A DNA stretch of 64,000 nucleotides, from assembly GCA_910574965.1 (NCBI GenBank), contig CAJTDB010000005.1:92706-156705 (forward strand). Reading direction: 5' to 3'. The stretch's first letter is position 1. Each line of letters opens with the position of its first letter. This DNA comes from Lachnospiraceae bacterium. GTDB taxonomy: Bacteria > Bacillota > Clostridia > Lachnospirales > Lachnospiraceae. This document shows, in pieces, positions 17,115 through 25,113 of this stretch. The notes under the pieces were generated by a model. That model was not told where the DNA came from. It saw nothing but the letters and a program-made list of their open reading frames with translations, and did not search any database. The translations under genes and the position numbers were made by a program.

Positions 17115-17203
17115 GCTTCCGGCTGAATCAGCCCCTTTGTCTGGAAGATTTTTCCGCCACATCCGTGTCAGAAAAACCTTCCGGGGCTGATTCAGCCGGA
17201 AGC
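17115..17203 (-). repeat. Long hairpin between ilvB and ilvN
   Basis: Perfect 21-bp inverted arms (17115-17135 and 17183-17203) enclose a second stem of 12 bp with one mismatch (17143-17154 / 17171-17182) and a 16-base loop. It fills most of the 126-base spacer. No U-tract follows on the minus strand, so it is more likely a stability or processing element than a terminator. Confidence 0.85.
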
Positions 17204-17213
17204 TGTTATTATT

Positions 17214-18932
17214 TTAACAATCCATAATCATATCTTCCAGCGTGCCGCCCGGCTTAATCATCGGATAAACCATTTCGTCCGGGTCAATGATAAATTCGAT
17301 CAGCGTTGGTGCTTTGGTATTTTTCTTTGCTTCTTCAAATGCGGCGGCGATCGCTTCCTTATTTTTTACGCGGATGCCTTTGGCACCGTAGCTCTCTGCC
17401 AGGCGTACAAAGTCCGGGGTGTATTCCGGATATTCCCTGCGCTCTGTCCGGCGGGAGAGGGCCCCTGCTTTTAAATTCGTCATGCCATAGCGTTTGCCGT
17501 AGAACAGACTCTGCCACTGGCGTACCATGCCCAGATATTCATTATTGAAAATGCAGACGATAATAGGCAGCTCCTCAAGGACTGCAGTTGCCATCTCCTG
17601 AATATTCATCTGGATACCGCCGTCACCGGAGATGGAGATAACCGGTGTGCCCGGATTGCCGATCTGCGCGCCGATGGCGCCTGGAAGACCGTAGCCCATA
17701 GTTCCAAGGCCGCCGGAGGTGACGAGCTGCTTTTTCTCTGTAATGTCTGCGTACTGGGAGATGAGCATCTGGTGCTGTCCTACATCGGTAACGATCAGAG
17801 CTTCGTCAAACTGGCGGTTCATTTCCTGGATAATGTCCATGGGACTCATGCGGCTGTTGGGACGCATAATAAGGGGATGCTCGTTTTTCCATTCTTCGAT
17901 TTGCGCCAGCCATTTACCGCAGTGATTTTTTTCGACGTATTCATTCATCCGGGTAAGTGCTTCTTTTGCATCCGCCACGATCGGAATATCCACCTGGATA
18001 TTTTTCGAGATGGAAGCGGTATCAATGTCAATGTGGACGATCTGCGCGTGGGGGGCAAACTCATGGGCCCGTCCGGTAATCCGGTCGTTAAAACGGGTTC
18101 CGATGGAGAACAGAAGATCGCAGTTGCTGACGGCATGATTGGCTGCGTAAGAGCCGTGCATACCGATATTTCCGATATAGAGCGGATTTAGAGTAGAAAC
18201 GGCGCCTCTTCCCATGATGGTTGTTACTACCGGAATGCCGGTCTTCTCTATCACCTGGGTAAACTCCGCATTGGCACGGGCGATATTAACGCCGCCGCCG
18301 GCCAGAAAAAGCGGCTTCTTTGCTTTGTGAAGCAGTTTGATGGCTTTTTTCAACTGCCCCATATGGATGCTTGTATAAGGTTTGTAGCCGCGGATGTTGA
18401 CGGTTTTCGGATATTCTGCGGAGCCCATCTCAGCCATAACATCCTTTGGAAGATCCACAAGGACCGGACCGGGTCTTCCGGTGCGGGCAATATAAAATGC
18501 GTCTTTGATGATTCGTCCAAGATCGGCACGGTTCCGGACGGTTACGCTGTATTTGGTAATATTTCTTGTAATGCCGACGATGTCCACTTCCTGAAAGGCG
18601 TCGTTTCCGATGAGATTTTTTGCCACTTGACCGGTAAAACATACCAGCGGTACGCTGTCATAATTGGCCGTAGCCAGTCCGGTAACCAGATTGGTAGCAC
18701 CAGGGCCGCTGGTCACAAGACAGACGCCGACTTTGCCGGTAGTTCTGGCATAAGCGTCCGCTTCATGGGCCAGTGCCTGCTCATGGCGGGGCAGAACGAC
18801 GGCGATCTGGTCCTGGCGGTACAGCTCATCGCTGATGTCAATGGTGCAGGCGCCCGGATAGCCGAAGACAACCTCCACACCCTCCTCTTTTAAGGCGTTG
18901 ACCAGTAGTCTGTTTCCTGAAATCTGTTTCAT
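17214..18932 (-). CDS. ilvB: Acetolactate synthase large (catalytic) subunit
   Basis: A 572-aa ThDP/FAD enzyme joining two pyruvates, or pyruvate and 2-ketobutyrate, in branched-chain amino acid synthesis. Visible features are the ThDP-activating Glu in VVFGYPGACTIDI and LPRHEQALAHEADAYART, the TSGPGATN loop, and the ThDP-Mg motif SGDGGIQMNIQE with a following NNEYLGMVRQWQ. ATG 18932 follows AGGAGG. A longer frame to 19085 was rejected because it runs through the T-box leader. Confidence 0.95.
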   Translation of the reverse strand: MKQISGNRLLVNALKEEGVEVVFGYPGACTIDISDELYRQDQIAVVLPRHEQALAHEADAYARTTGKVGVCLVTSGPGATNLVTGLATANYDSVPLVCFTGQVAKNLIGNDAFQEVDIVGITRNITKYSVTVRNRADLGRIIKDAFYIARTGRPGPVLVDLPKDVMAEMGSAEYPKTVNIRGYKPYTSIHMGQLKKAIKLLHKAKKPLFLAGGGVNIARANAEFTQVIEKTGIPVVTTIMGRGAVSTLNPLYIGNIGMHGSYAANHAVSNCDLLFSIGTRFNDRITGRAHEFAPHAQIVHIDIDTASISKNIQVDIPIVADAKEALTRMNEYVEKNHCGKWLAQIEEWKNEHPLIMRPNSRMSPMDIIQEMNRQFDEALIVTDVGQHQMLISQYADITEKKQLVTSGGLGTMGYGLPGAIGAQIGNPGTPVISISGDGGIQMNIQEMATAVLEELPIIVCIFNNEYLGMVRQWQSLFYGKRYGMTNLKAGALSRRTERREYPEYTPDFVRLAESYGAKGIRVKNKEAIAAAFEEAKKNTKAPTLIEFIIDPDEMVYPMIKPGGTLEDMIMDC

Positions 18933-19002
18933 ATAATAAAACCTCCTGATTTGAGTTTTGCGTCTGCCGCTTGGACTACGCAGATGCTGATTTTCTAAAC
19001 AT

Positions 19003-19290
19003 ATAAAAACGCCCCAAGCTGTAAAGCTTAGGGCGAAAAGATCCGCGGTACCACCTAATTTCAGAAAAATATTTTCTGCACTCATCCGATACAGGGCGGG
19101 CCTATATCGTCTCCCTGTAACGCGGGAACGCGTCGGAGTCTACTAAGCAGCATAATCTGCCGTTGGGTCCGCTGCTCAAAGGCTACTTCCACAATACCGT
19201 CACGGAGATTCTCACCGGGCATCTCCTCTCTGGGCATCCGAATACTGTGTACTCCTCCTTGTCACTGCATTTACTATGTTCTTTGAAAAT
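19003..19290 (-). promoter_or_regulatory. T-box leader of ilvBN
   Basis: The minus strand carries the conserved T-box sequence TTAGGTGGTACCGCGG (about 19040-19059). It is followed by the terminator stem CGCCCTAAGC / GCTTGGGGCG with TTTTT (19005-19034) and preceded by a long structured stem I region. The T-box sequence competes with the terminator when uncharged tRNA binds. An ATT triplet in ACGGTATTGTGG is a candidate specifier (Ile), but I could not fix the specifier loop. The gene target fits branched-chain tRNA sensing. Confidence 0.92.
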
Positions 19291-19301
19291 ATATTGTAAT
19301 T

Positions 19302-19331
19302 ATTATATGGGCAGGGACGGGTATCTGTCAA
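19302..19331 (-). promoter_or_regulatory. Promoter of T-box-ilvBN
   Basis: On the minus strand TTGACA and TATAAT are separated by 18 bases, immediately before the T-box leader. Confidence 0.75.
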
Positions 19332-19446
19332 TCTGTTTTTTTGCAAATGGAGAATTTTGTCAGAAAATGGTTTCGGACGGGCGTTTGCGTCTTTTCTGTC
19401 TTTTCCGACGGACCGCCCAAAACGTCTGGTATTTTTGTCCTTTTTT

Positions 19447-19455
19447 TGTTATAGT
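19447..19455 (+). promoter_or_regulatory. Extended -10 next to the phosphopantetheinyl transferase start
   Basis: TG-T-TATAGT ends seven bases before the ATG at 19462, and no ribosome binding site lies between. If used, it would give a leaderless or nearly leaderless mRNA. Confidence 0.45.
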
Positions 19456-19461
19456 AATAAC

Positions 19462-20133
19462 ATGATGATACGAGTATTTGGCATGGATGTGGAAGGTAAG
19501 GATTTCACAGCAAAGGAATGGTCCCACTATTACTCTAAGGAGCGCATAAAAAAAGAAATGAAACTGCGCGGAGCGTGTGAAAAGAAACTCTGTCTGGGAG
19601 CGGAAGTGCTTTTGAACAGAGGTCTTGAAGCGATCGGCGCCCATGTATCTCTGCCGGCAGCTTATAAGAGAAACGCTCATGGAAAGCCATATCTGTATCC
19701 GCCGCAGGGGCTGTTTATGAACTGGTCTCATTCCGGAACCTGTGTGGTGTGCGCTTTGTCGGATGCAGATGTGGGGGTTGATCTGCAGCATACCGGGAAG
19801 GTGCCGAAAGAAGCGCTGGTGCAAAAGGTGCTCCGGCCGGAAGAGCGGATTTTCTACGACCGCGTCCTTACAGAGCAGAAGCAGAGACTTTTCTATCAGT
19901 ACTGGACAGTAAAAGAGAGTTTTTTAAAAGCACTGGGTACGGGGTTTCACACTTCGCTGGATACATTTTATGTGCAGATGGAAGAAGCATATCCTAGAAT
20001 TGTTCAGAAAGATGCAAAGGGAGCGTATACCTGCCGGCTGCTGGAGTTTCCGGATGCAGAATATGCAGCGGCTGTCTGCATAGAGGGTGCTCATGAGGAG
20101 CTGCCCGAAAAGATTCCGGTGGAATTTTTGTGA
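19462..20133 (+). CDS. 4'-phosphopantetheinyl transferase (Sfp type)
   Basis: A 223-aa Sfp-family enzyme that moves phosphopantetheine from CoA to carrier proteins. The two signature motifs are present: VGVDLQ (about residue 102) with the Mg-binding Asp, and WTVKESFLKALGTG (about residues 150-163). NWSHSG precedes them. No polyketide or peptide synthetase lies nearby, so the carrier protein is unknown; acyl carrier protein is possible. The start could be ATG 19462 or 19465. No ribosome binding site is visible before either. Confidence 0.9.
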   Translation: MMIRVFGMDVEGKDFTAKEWSHYYSKERIKKEMKLRGACEKKLCLGAEVLLNRGLEAIGAHVSLPAAYKRNAHGKPYLYPPQGLFMNWSHSGTCVVCALSDADVGVDLQHTGKVPKEALVQKVLRPEERIFYDRVLTEQKQRLFYQYWTVKESFLKALGTGFHTSLDTFYVQMEEAYPRIVQKDAKGAYTCRLLEFPDAEYAAAVCIEGAHEELPEKIPVEFL

Positions 20134-20231
20134 ATGATCCGGGAGTTTAAAGGCAGCAAATCAGAAAATCTTTCCGGACAGAGGGGCACTTTGGGGAGAG
20201 ATGCGGAACTTCCATATTTTAGGAGGAAAAT

Positions 20232-20951
20232 ATGACAAAAGAATTGGATCTGTTAAAAAAATGGGTTGAGAAAAGCGACAACATTGTCTTTTTTGGCGGT
20301 GCAGGCGTCTCCACGGAAAGCGGTATCCCGGACTTTCGCAGTGTAGACGGACTGTATCATCAGCAGTATGACTATCCTCCGGAAACAATCTTAAGTCATA
20401 CGTTTTACCGGAAGAAAACAGAGGAGTTTTATCGCTTCTATCGGGCCAAGATGCTGGTACTGGATGCAGCCCCCAATGCGGCGCATAGGAAGCTGGCACA
20501 GTGGGAACAGGAAGGGAAGCTTAAGGCAGTGGTGACCCAGAACATCGACGGACTTCATCAGGCGGCAGGAAGCCGGAATGTCTATGAGCTTCATGGTTCC
20601 GTGCACAGAAATTACTGTGAAAAATGCAGTGAATTTTATGATGCGGAATTTATTCTGAACAGCTCAGGTGTGCCGGTTTGTGAGAAATGCGGCGGTCAGA
20701 TCAAGCCGGATGTTGTCCTGTACGAAGAAGGACTGGATACAGCGACCATGCAGGGGGCTGTGAAAGCCATCAGCCATGCGGACATACTGATAATAGGCGG
20801 AACCTCACTCACCGTCTATCCGGCAGCGGGACTGATCGATTATTACAGCGGAAATAAGCTGGTGCTTATTAACAAATCGGTTACACCTATGGATTCCAGG
20901 GCAGATCTTCTGCTTCAGGGAAGTATTGGCGAGATTTTTGAGAAGCTGTAA
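20232..20951 (+). CDS. cobB: Sir2-family NAD-dependent protein deacylase
   Basis: A 239-aa sirtuin with every core motif: GAGVSTESGIPDFRS, TQNIDGLHQAAGS, the catalytic His in ELHGSVH, four zinc cysteines (YCEKCSEF and VCEKCGGQ), KPDVVLYEE and GGTSLTVYPAAGL. It removes acetyl or acyl groups from protein lysines using NAD. The leader contains the GATGCGGAAC element also seen at 9187, 26565 and 35128, 16 bases before AGGAGG. Confidence 0.95.
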   Translation: MTKELDLLKKWVEKSDNIVFFGGAGVSTESGIPDFRSVDGLYHQQYDYPPETILSHTFYRKKTEEFYRFYRAKMLVLDAAPNAAHRKLAQWEQEGKLKAVVTQNIDGLHQAAGSRNVYELHGSVHRNYCEKCSEFYDAEFILNSSGVPVCEKCGGQIKPDVVLYEEGLDTATMQGAVKAISHADILIIGGTSLTVYPAAGLIDYYSGNKLVLINKSVTPMDSRADLLLQGSIGEIFEKL

Positions 20952-21049
20952 TCAAGACAGACCCAAAACTCGAACACAACATCAAAACGAATCCAACGAA
21001 AAAAGATTTTCAGCAATGGATCGATGCAAGACTTTCATAGGAGACAGCA

Positions 21050-21232
21050 ATGGATTATCAGATAGGAGATATTGTAAAACTGAAAAAACCCCACCCATGC
21101 GGCAGTCAGGAATGGGAGATTCTGCGGGTGGGAGCGGATTTCCGGTTAAAGTGCGAGGGCTGCGGGCACCAGGTTATGGTTCCGCGGAAACTCGTGGAAA
21201 AAAACACACGCGGACTGCGAAAAAAAGCTTGA
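21050..21232 (+). CDS. DUF951 protein
   Basis: A complete 60-aa protein of the DUF951 family (starts MDYQIGDIVKLKKPHPCG, then RLKCEGCGHQVMVPR). It is a small basic beta-rich protein with a CxxC pair and unknown function. In Firmicutes it usually sits just before rpsF, as here. The rpsF promoter overlaps its stop codon. Confidence 0.92.
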   Translation: MDYQIGDIVKLKKPHPCGSQEWEILRVGADFRLKCEGCGHQVMVPRKLVEKNTRGLRKKA

Positions 21233-21257
21233 AAATAAAGGGAATTTATGCTATAGT
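21229..21257 (+). promoter_or_regulatory. Promoter of rpsF-ssb-rpsR
   Basis: TTGAAA and TATAGT are separated by exactly 17 bases, with TG extending the -10. The -35 overlaps the stop codon of the DUF951 gene. Confidence 0.8.
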
Positions 21258-21278
21258 CTTATTCTGTGATATATGAAA

Positions 21279-21325
21279 GCCCTGTTTCCGGGGCAATTCC
21301 TTGTGCATGGGAAAAGACCATGCGC
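21279..21325 (+). promoter_or_regulatory. rpsF leader hairpins, possible S6:S18 autoregulatory site
   Basis: Two hairpins lie in the leader: GCCC / GGGC around TGTTTCCG, and GTGCATGG / CCATGCGC with a seven-base loop. A CCG in or beside a loop is the known recognition feature of S6:S18 leader motifs. The match here is suggestive only. Confidence 0.4.
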
Positions 21326-21349
21326 CAGAGACCAGAAGGAGGTAGAAGC

Positions 21350-21637
21350 ATGAACAAATACGAACTGGCATTGATTGTGAATGCAAAAATCGAAGATGAT
21401 GAGAGAGCAGCAGCCGTAGAGAAAGCAAAAGAGATCATTACACGTTTCGGCGGTGTGGTAACGGAAGTAGAAGACGGCGGCAAGAAGAGACTCGCATATG
21501 AGATTCAGAAGATGAGAGAAGGATTCTATTACTTCATTCAGTTCGATGCGCCGGCAACCTGTCCGGCAGAAGTAGAGAAACGTGTACGTATTCTGGACAA
21601 TGTCATCCGCTATCTGTGCGTTCGCAAAGATGCATAA
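21350..21637 (+). CDS. rpsF: 30S ribosomal protein S6
   Basis: 95 aa, of typical S6 length and sequence (MNKYELALIVNAKIEDDE, AYEIQKMREGFYYFIQFDAP). It binds 16S rRNA with S18. AGGAGG precedes ATG 21350. First gene of rpsF-ssb-rpsR. Confidence 0.98.
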   Translation: MNKYELALIVNAKIEDDERAAAVEKAKEIITRFGGVVTEVEDGGKKRLAYEIQKMREGFYYFIQFDAPATCPAEVEKRVRILDNVIRYLCVRKDA

Positions 21638-21665
21638 TGACAGCATATTCAAGAGGTGATTGTTA

Positions 21666-22124
21666 ATGAATAAAGTGATTTTAATGGGACGTCTGACCAG
21701 AGATCCGGAGATCCGCTATTCCAACGGGGAGAATGCACTGGCTATTGCCAGATTCACACTGGCTGTTGACCGCAGATTTAACCGCAGAGAGGATCAGACG
21801 GCTGATTTTATAACCTGCAAGGCTTTTGGAAAACAGGCGGAGTTCGCAGAGCGTTTTCTTCGCCAGGGTATCAAAATAGCTGGATGCGGGAGGATTGAAA
21901 CCGGAAGTTATACGAACCGTGACGGGCAGAAGGTCTATACGACGGAAGTGATTTTTGATGAAATCGAGTTTGCGGAGAGCAAAGCTGCAAGCGACGCATC
22001 CCGCGGCGGTTCCGGTATGAGCGGCGGCTATCAGTCTGCGCCTGCACCAAGTCCTATGAATGCGGCAGGAGACGGCTTCATGAACATTCCGGATGGAATT
22101 GATGAAGAATTGCCTTTCAAATAA
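21666..22124 (+). CDS. ssb: Single-stranded DNA-binding protein
   Basis: 152 aa. The N-terminal OB fold (MNKVILMGRLTRDPEIRYS) is followed by a Gly/Ser/Pro-rich linker and the acidic tail DGIDEELPFK that recruits partner proteins. It lies 28 bases after rpsF in the standard Firmicutes order. Confidence 0.97.
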   Translation: MNKVILMGRLTRDPEIRYSNGENALAIARFTLAVDRRFNRREDQTADFITCKAFGKQAEFAERFLRQGIKIAGCGRIETGSYTNRDGQKVYTTEVIFDEIEFAESKAASDASRGGSGMSGGYQSAPAPSPMNAAGDGFMNIPDGIDEELPFK

Positions 22125-22165
22125 CAATCAGATCTGATACGATAATGTGAGAAGGAGGAATCATC

Positions 22166-22429
22166 ATGGCTTACACCAAAAATGAAAAAGGCGACGCTCC
22201 GAAAATGAGAAGAGGCGGACGCAGAAGAAAAAAAGTTTGCGTATTCTGTGGCAAAGAGAATAATGAAATCGATTATAAAGATGTAAATAAATTAAAGAGA
22301 TATGTTTCCGAGAGAGGAAAGATCCTTCCGAGAAGGATCACCGGAAACTGTGCAAAGCATCAGAGAGCGCTCACAGTGGCGATCAAGAGAGCAAGACACG
22401 TGGCTCTTATGCCGTATACAGCAGAGTAA
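22166..22429 (+). CDS. rpsR: 30S ribosomal protein S18
   Basis: 87 aa with [16 protein letters not shown] and a later CAKHQR, the cysteine-bearing (zinc-type) form of S18. A terminator follows directly. Confidence 0.98.
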   Translation: MAYTKNEKGDAPKMRRGGRRRKKVCVFCGKENNEIDYKDVNKLKRYVSERGKILPRRITGNCAKHQRALTVAIKRARHVALMPYTAE

Positions 22430-22441
22430 GAACAACTTTTT

Positions 22442-22467
22442 GGGCACCGCCTGTGCGGTGCTCTTTT
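22442..22467 (+). terminator. Intrinsic terminator after rpsR
   Basis: Stem GGGCACCGC / GCGGTGCTC (one G-U) with a CTGT loop and TTTTT. Confidence 0.93.
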
Positions 22468-22539
22468 TATATCATGAAGGCTGCGGCATCTGATGAGAAT
22501 GCTGCAAAATCCTCTGCTGCAGGCAGTATGATTTACTGC

Positions 22540-22568
22540 TTGTCCGTGGGGGGAGTTGATGGTATAAT
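22540..22568 (+). promoter_or_regulatory. Promoter of gdpP-rplI-dnaB
   Basis: TTGTCC and TATAAT are separated by 17 bases, 48 bases before the gdpP start. Confidence 0.75.
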
Positions 22569-22615
22569 GTTTAGATAGGCAATGGTGTAACTTCTACCTG
22601 ACAAGGAAATCAGAC

Positions 22616-24661
22616 ATGAAGAAGAATGTAAAGTTAAACGGTCAGCTCCGTCTGTATGTGCGCTGGCCTCTGTATCTGACGCTGCTGTTGATCGGCATGA
22701 ATATCTGGATCTATGTCATATCCCGTGACGCAGGCATGATCATGGCAGTATTTGTCCTGATCTATGCGGCAGTGGCAGGCATCTTATATGTCAGTAATCA
22801 GCCGGTCCTCTATACAGAGCTGGTCTCTTTTGCCACGCATTATGGGCAGATTCAGAAAAATCTTTTAAAGGAACTGGTGCTTCCGTATGCTCTTCTCACA
22901 GAGGAGGGGAAGATCATCTGGATGAACCGGAAGTTTATGGAGGTGGCAGAGAAAGGTCCTGAGTACAGCAGGAACATCAGTTCGATCTTTCCGGAATTGA
23001 ACCGCAAAGTCATGCCGGGAGACGGGCAGGAACATACATCTGTAGAGCTGAGCTACGGAGAATCCGACTATCGGGCAGACATGAAGCTGATTCATATGGA
23101 TGAGGATGTAAAAAACAGTCATCTGTCCAGTACAGTGGAATTTGAAGGTGCTCTGATCGCTTTGTATCTTTTTGACATTACGGAGATCAATCATTACATC
23201 CGCGAGAACCAGGAACAGCGTATGGCAGCCGGACTTGTCTATATTGATAATTACGATGAGGCGCTGGAAGATGTGGAGGAAGTTCGGATTTCTCTTCTGG
23301 TGGCTCTGATCGAGCGGAAGATCAATAAATATTTTAATGCATATGACGGCATCGTTAGAAAACTGGAAAAGGACCGCTTTTTCGTGGTCATGAAGGAAAA
23401 GGCGCTGACACAGATCCGGGAGAACAAATTTGATCTTCTGCAGGATATCAAGACGGTCAATATCGGAAATGAAATGCCGATTACTTTGAGTATCAGCATC
23501 GGTTCCGGCGGTATTTCCTATATGGACTGTATGGAGTATGCCAGAAGTGCTATGGATTTGGCGCTGGCAAGAGGCGGCGATCAGGCGGTTGTAAAGACAA
23601 AAGAACAGATCACGTACTATGGCGGCAAGACGCAGCAGGTGGAGAAAAATACCAGAGTCAAAGCCAGGGTCAAGGCACAGGCCCTCCGTGAGATCATAGA
23701 GGCTAAGGACAAAGTGGTAGTTATGGGTCACCGGCTTACGGATGCGGATTCCTTTGGAGCTGCAGTCGGTATTTACCGCGCTTCCAAGGCGCTGAACAAG
23801 AAAGCCTATATTGTGGTCAACGACGTGACCACTTCTGTACGTCCTATGTTAGCGGTCTTTCACGAGGCCAACGGCGGAGATGCAGGGATCGTTGTAGACA
23901 GCGGACAGGCGAAGGAAATCGTAGACCGCAGTACGGCGGTCGTGGTAGTGGATACCAACCGTCCCAGCTACACGGAATGCGAGGAGATTCTTTCCATGAC
24001 ACCGACGGTCGTTGTATTTGATCATCATCGAAGAGGAAATGAAGCCATCAGTCATGCGGTGCTTTCTTATATTGAGCCGAATGCCTCTTCCGCCTGCGAG
24101 ATGGTCGCGGAGATTCTGCAGTATTTTGCAGACAATGTGCGGTTAAAAGGCGGCGAGGCAGACTGCATGTATGCGGGCATCGTAATTGATACAGATAATT
24201 TTATGACGAAGACGGGAGTCCGTACTTTTGAGGCGGCGGCTTTTCTGCGCAGATGCGGGGCGGACGTAACCCGTGTGCGCAAGATGTTCCGCAATGATAT
24301 GGCAGAGTACAAAGCCCGTGCGGAGTCGGTCCGCCATGCGGAAGTATACAAGGGATTTGCGCTTTCGGTCTGTCCGGGCAAAGGCCTGGTAAGCCCGACC
24401 ATCGTAGGGGCGCAGGCGGCCAACGAACTTTTGAACATTATTGGGGTCCGTGCTTCGATCGTGTTTACAGAATATAATGGCAAGATCTATGTGAGCGCAC
24501 GTTCCATTGATGAGGTAAATGTGCAGGTGATTATGGAGAAGATCGGCGGCGGCGGTCATCTGAATGTGGCCGGGGCGCAGCTTCAGTGCTCGGTAGAAGA
24601 GGCTATGAAAATCGTGCGCCAAACGCTGGATCAGATGCTGGAGGAAGGAGAACTGGAATGA
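22616..24661 (+). CDS. gdpP: Cyclic-di-AMP phosphodiesterase GdpP
   Basis: A 681-aa membrane phosphodiesterase that hydrolyses c-di-AMP. There are two N-terminal transmembrane helices (about 14-34 and 38-58), a degenerate PAS region, a degenerate GGDEF region (about 190-320), then DHH (GHRLTDADSFGAAVGI, VVVDTNRP, VVFDHHRRG) and DHHA1 (GGGGHLNVAGAQ near the end). Its stop overlaps the rplI start by four bases, so the two are coupled. Confidence 0.96.
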   Translation: MKKNVKLNGQLRLYVRWPLYLTLLLIGMNIWIYVISRDAGMIMAVFVLIYAAVAGILYVSNQPVLYTELVSFATHYGQIQKNLLKELVLPYALLTEEGKIIWMNRKFMEVAEKGPEYSRNISSIFPELNRKVMPGDGQEHTSVELSYGESDYRADMKLIHMDEDVKNSHLSSTVEFEGALIALYLFDITEINHYIRENQEQRMAAGLVYIDNYDEALEDVEEVRISLLVALIERKINKYFNAYDGIVRKLEKDRFFVVMKEKALTQIRENKFDLLQDIKTVNIGNEMPITLSISIGSGGISYMDCMEYARSAMDLALARGGDQAVVKTKEQITYYGGKTQQVEKNTRVKARVKAQALREIIEAKDKVVVMGHRLTDADSFGAAVGIYRASKALNKKAYIVVNDVTTSVRPMLAVFHEANGGDAGIVVDSGQAKEIVDRSTAVVVVDTNRPSYTECEEILSMTPTVVVFDHHRRGNEAISHAVLSYIEPNASSACEMVAEILQYFADNVRLKGGEADCMYAGIVIDTDNFMTKTGVRTFEAAAFLRRCGADVTRVRKMFRNDMAEYKARAESVRHAEVYKGFALSVCPGKGLVSPTIVGAQAANELLNIIGVRASIVFTEYNGKIYVSARSIDEVNVQVIMEKIGGGGHLNVAGAQLQCSVEEAMKIVRQTLDQMLEEGELE

Positions 24662-25104
24662 AAGTAATTTTATTGGAAGATGTTAAATCCCTTGGGAAAA
24701 AAGGGGATCTGGTGGAAGTCAACGACGGTTATGGGAGAAATTTTATCCTGGCGAAAAAGCTGGGCGTTGAGGCAACTGCCAAAAACAGGAACGATCTGAA
24801 GCTTAAAAAAGCACATGAGGATAAGCTGGCGGCCCAGAAACTGGCGGATGCAAAGGCTTTTGCCGAAGAACTTAAAAAGGTGCAGGTAACATTGAAGATT
24901 AAGGCGGGAGAAGGCGGAAAGCTGTTCGGCTCCATCTCTTCGAAAGAGATTGCACAGGCGGCAAAGGAGCAGTTGGATCTGGAACTGGACAAGAAGAAAC
25001 TGGTACTGCCCAGTCCCATTAAGGCAGTAGGAACGACAATGGTTCCGGTGAAGCTTCATCCCCAGGTAACAGCAGAACTGAAAGTGATCGTACAGGAAGC
25101 CTGA
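24658..25104 (+). CDS. rplI: 50S ribosomal protein L9
   Basis: 148 aa, with the L9 signature MKVILLEDVKSLGKKGD...GYGRNFI at the N-terminus, a long charged connecting helix and the C-terminal RNA-binding domain. It overlaps gdpP by ATGA. Confidence 0.97.
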   Translation: MKVILLEDVKSLGKKGDLVEVNDGYGRNFILAKKLGVEATAKNRNDLKLKKAHEDKLAAQKLADAKAFAEELKKVQVTLKIKAGEGGKLFGSISSKEIAQAAKEQLDLELDKKKLVLPSPIKAVGTTMVPVKLHPQVTAELKVIVQEA

Positions 25105-25113
25105 CCGGAAGCT

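Noticed and set aside
18933..19085. N-terminal extension of ilvB to 623 residues
   Set aside because: The extension runs through the T-box terminator and antiterminator, while ATG 18932 has a perfect AGGAGG and matches the family start.
22865..23731. 288-residue minus-strand reading frame opposite gdpP
   Set aside because: Shadow of gdpP with no domain features.
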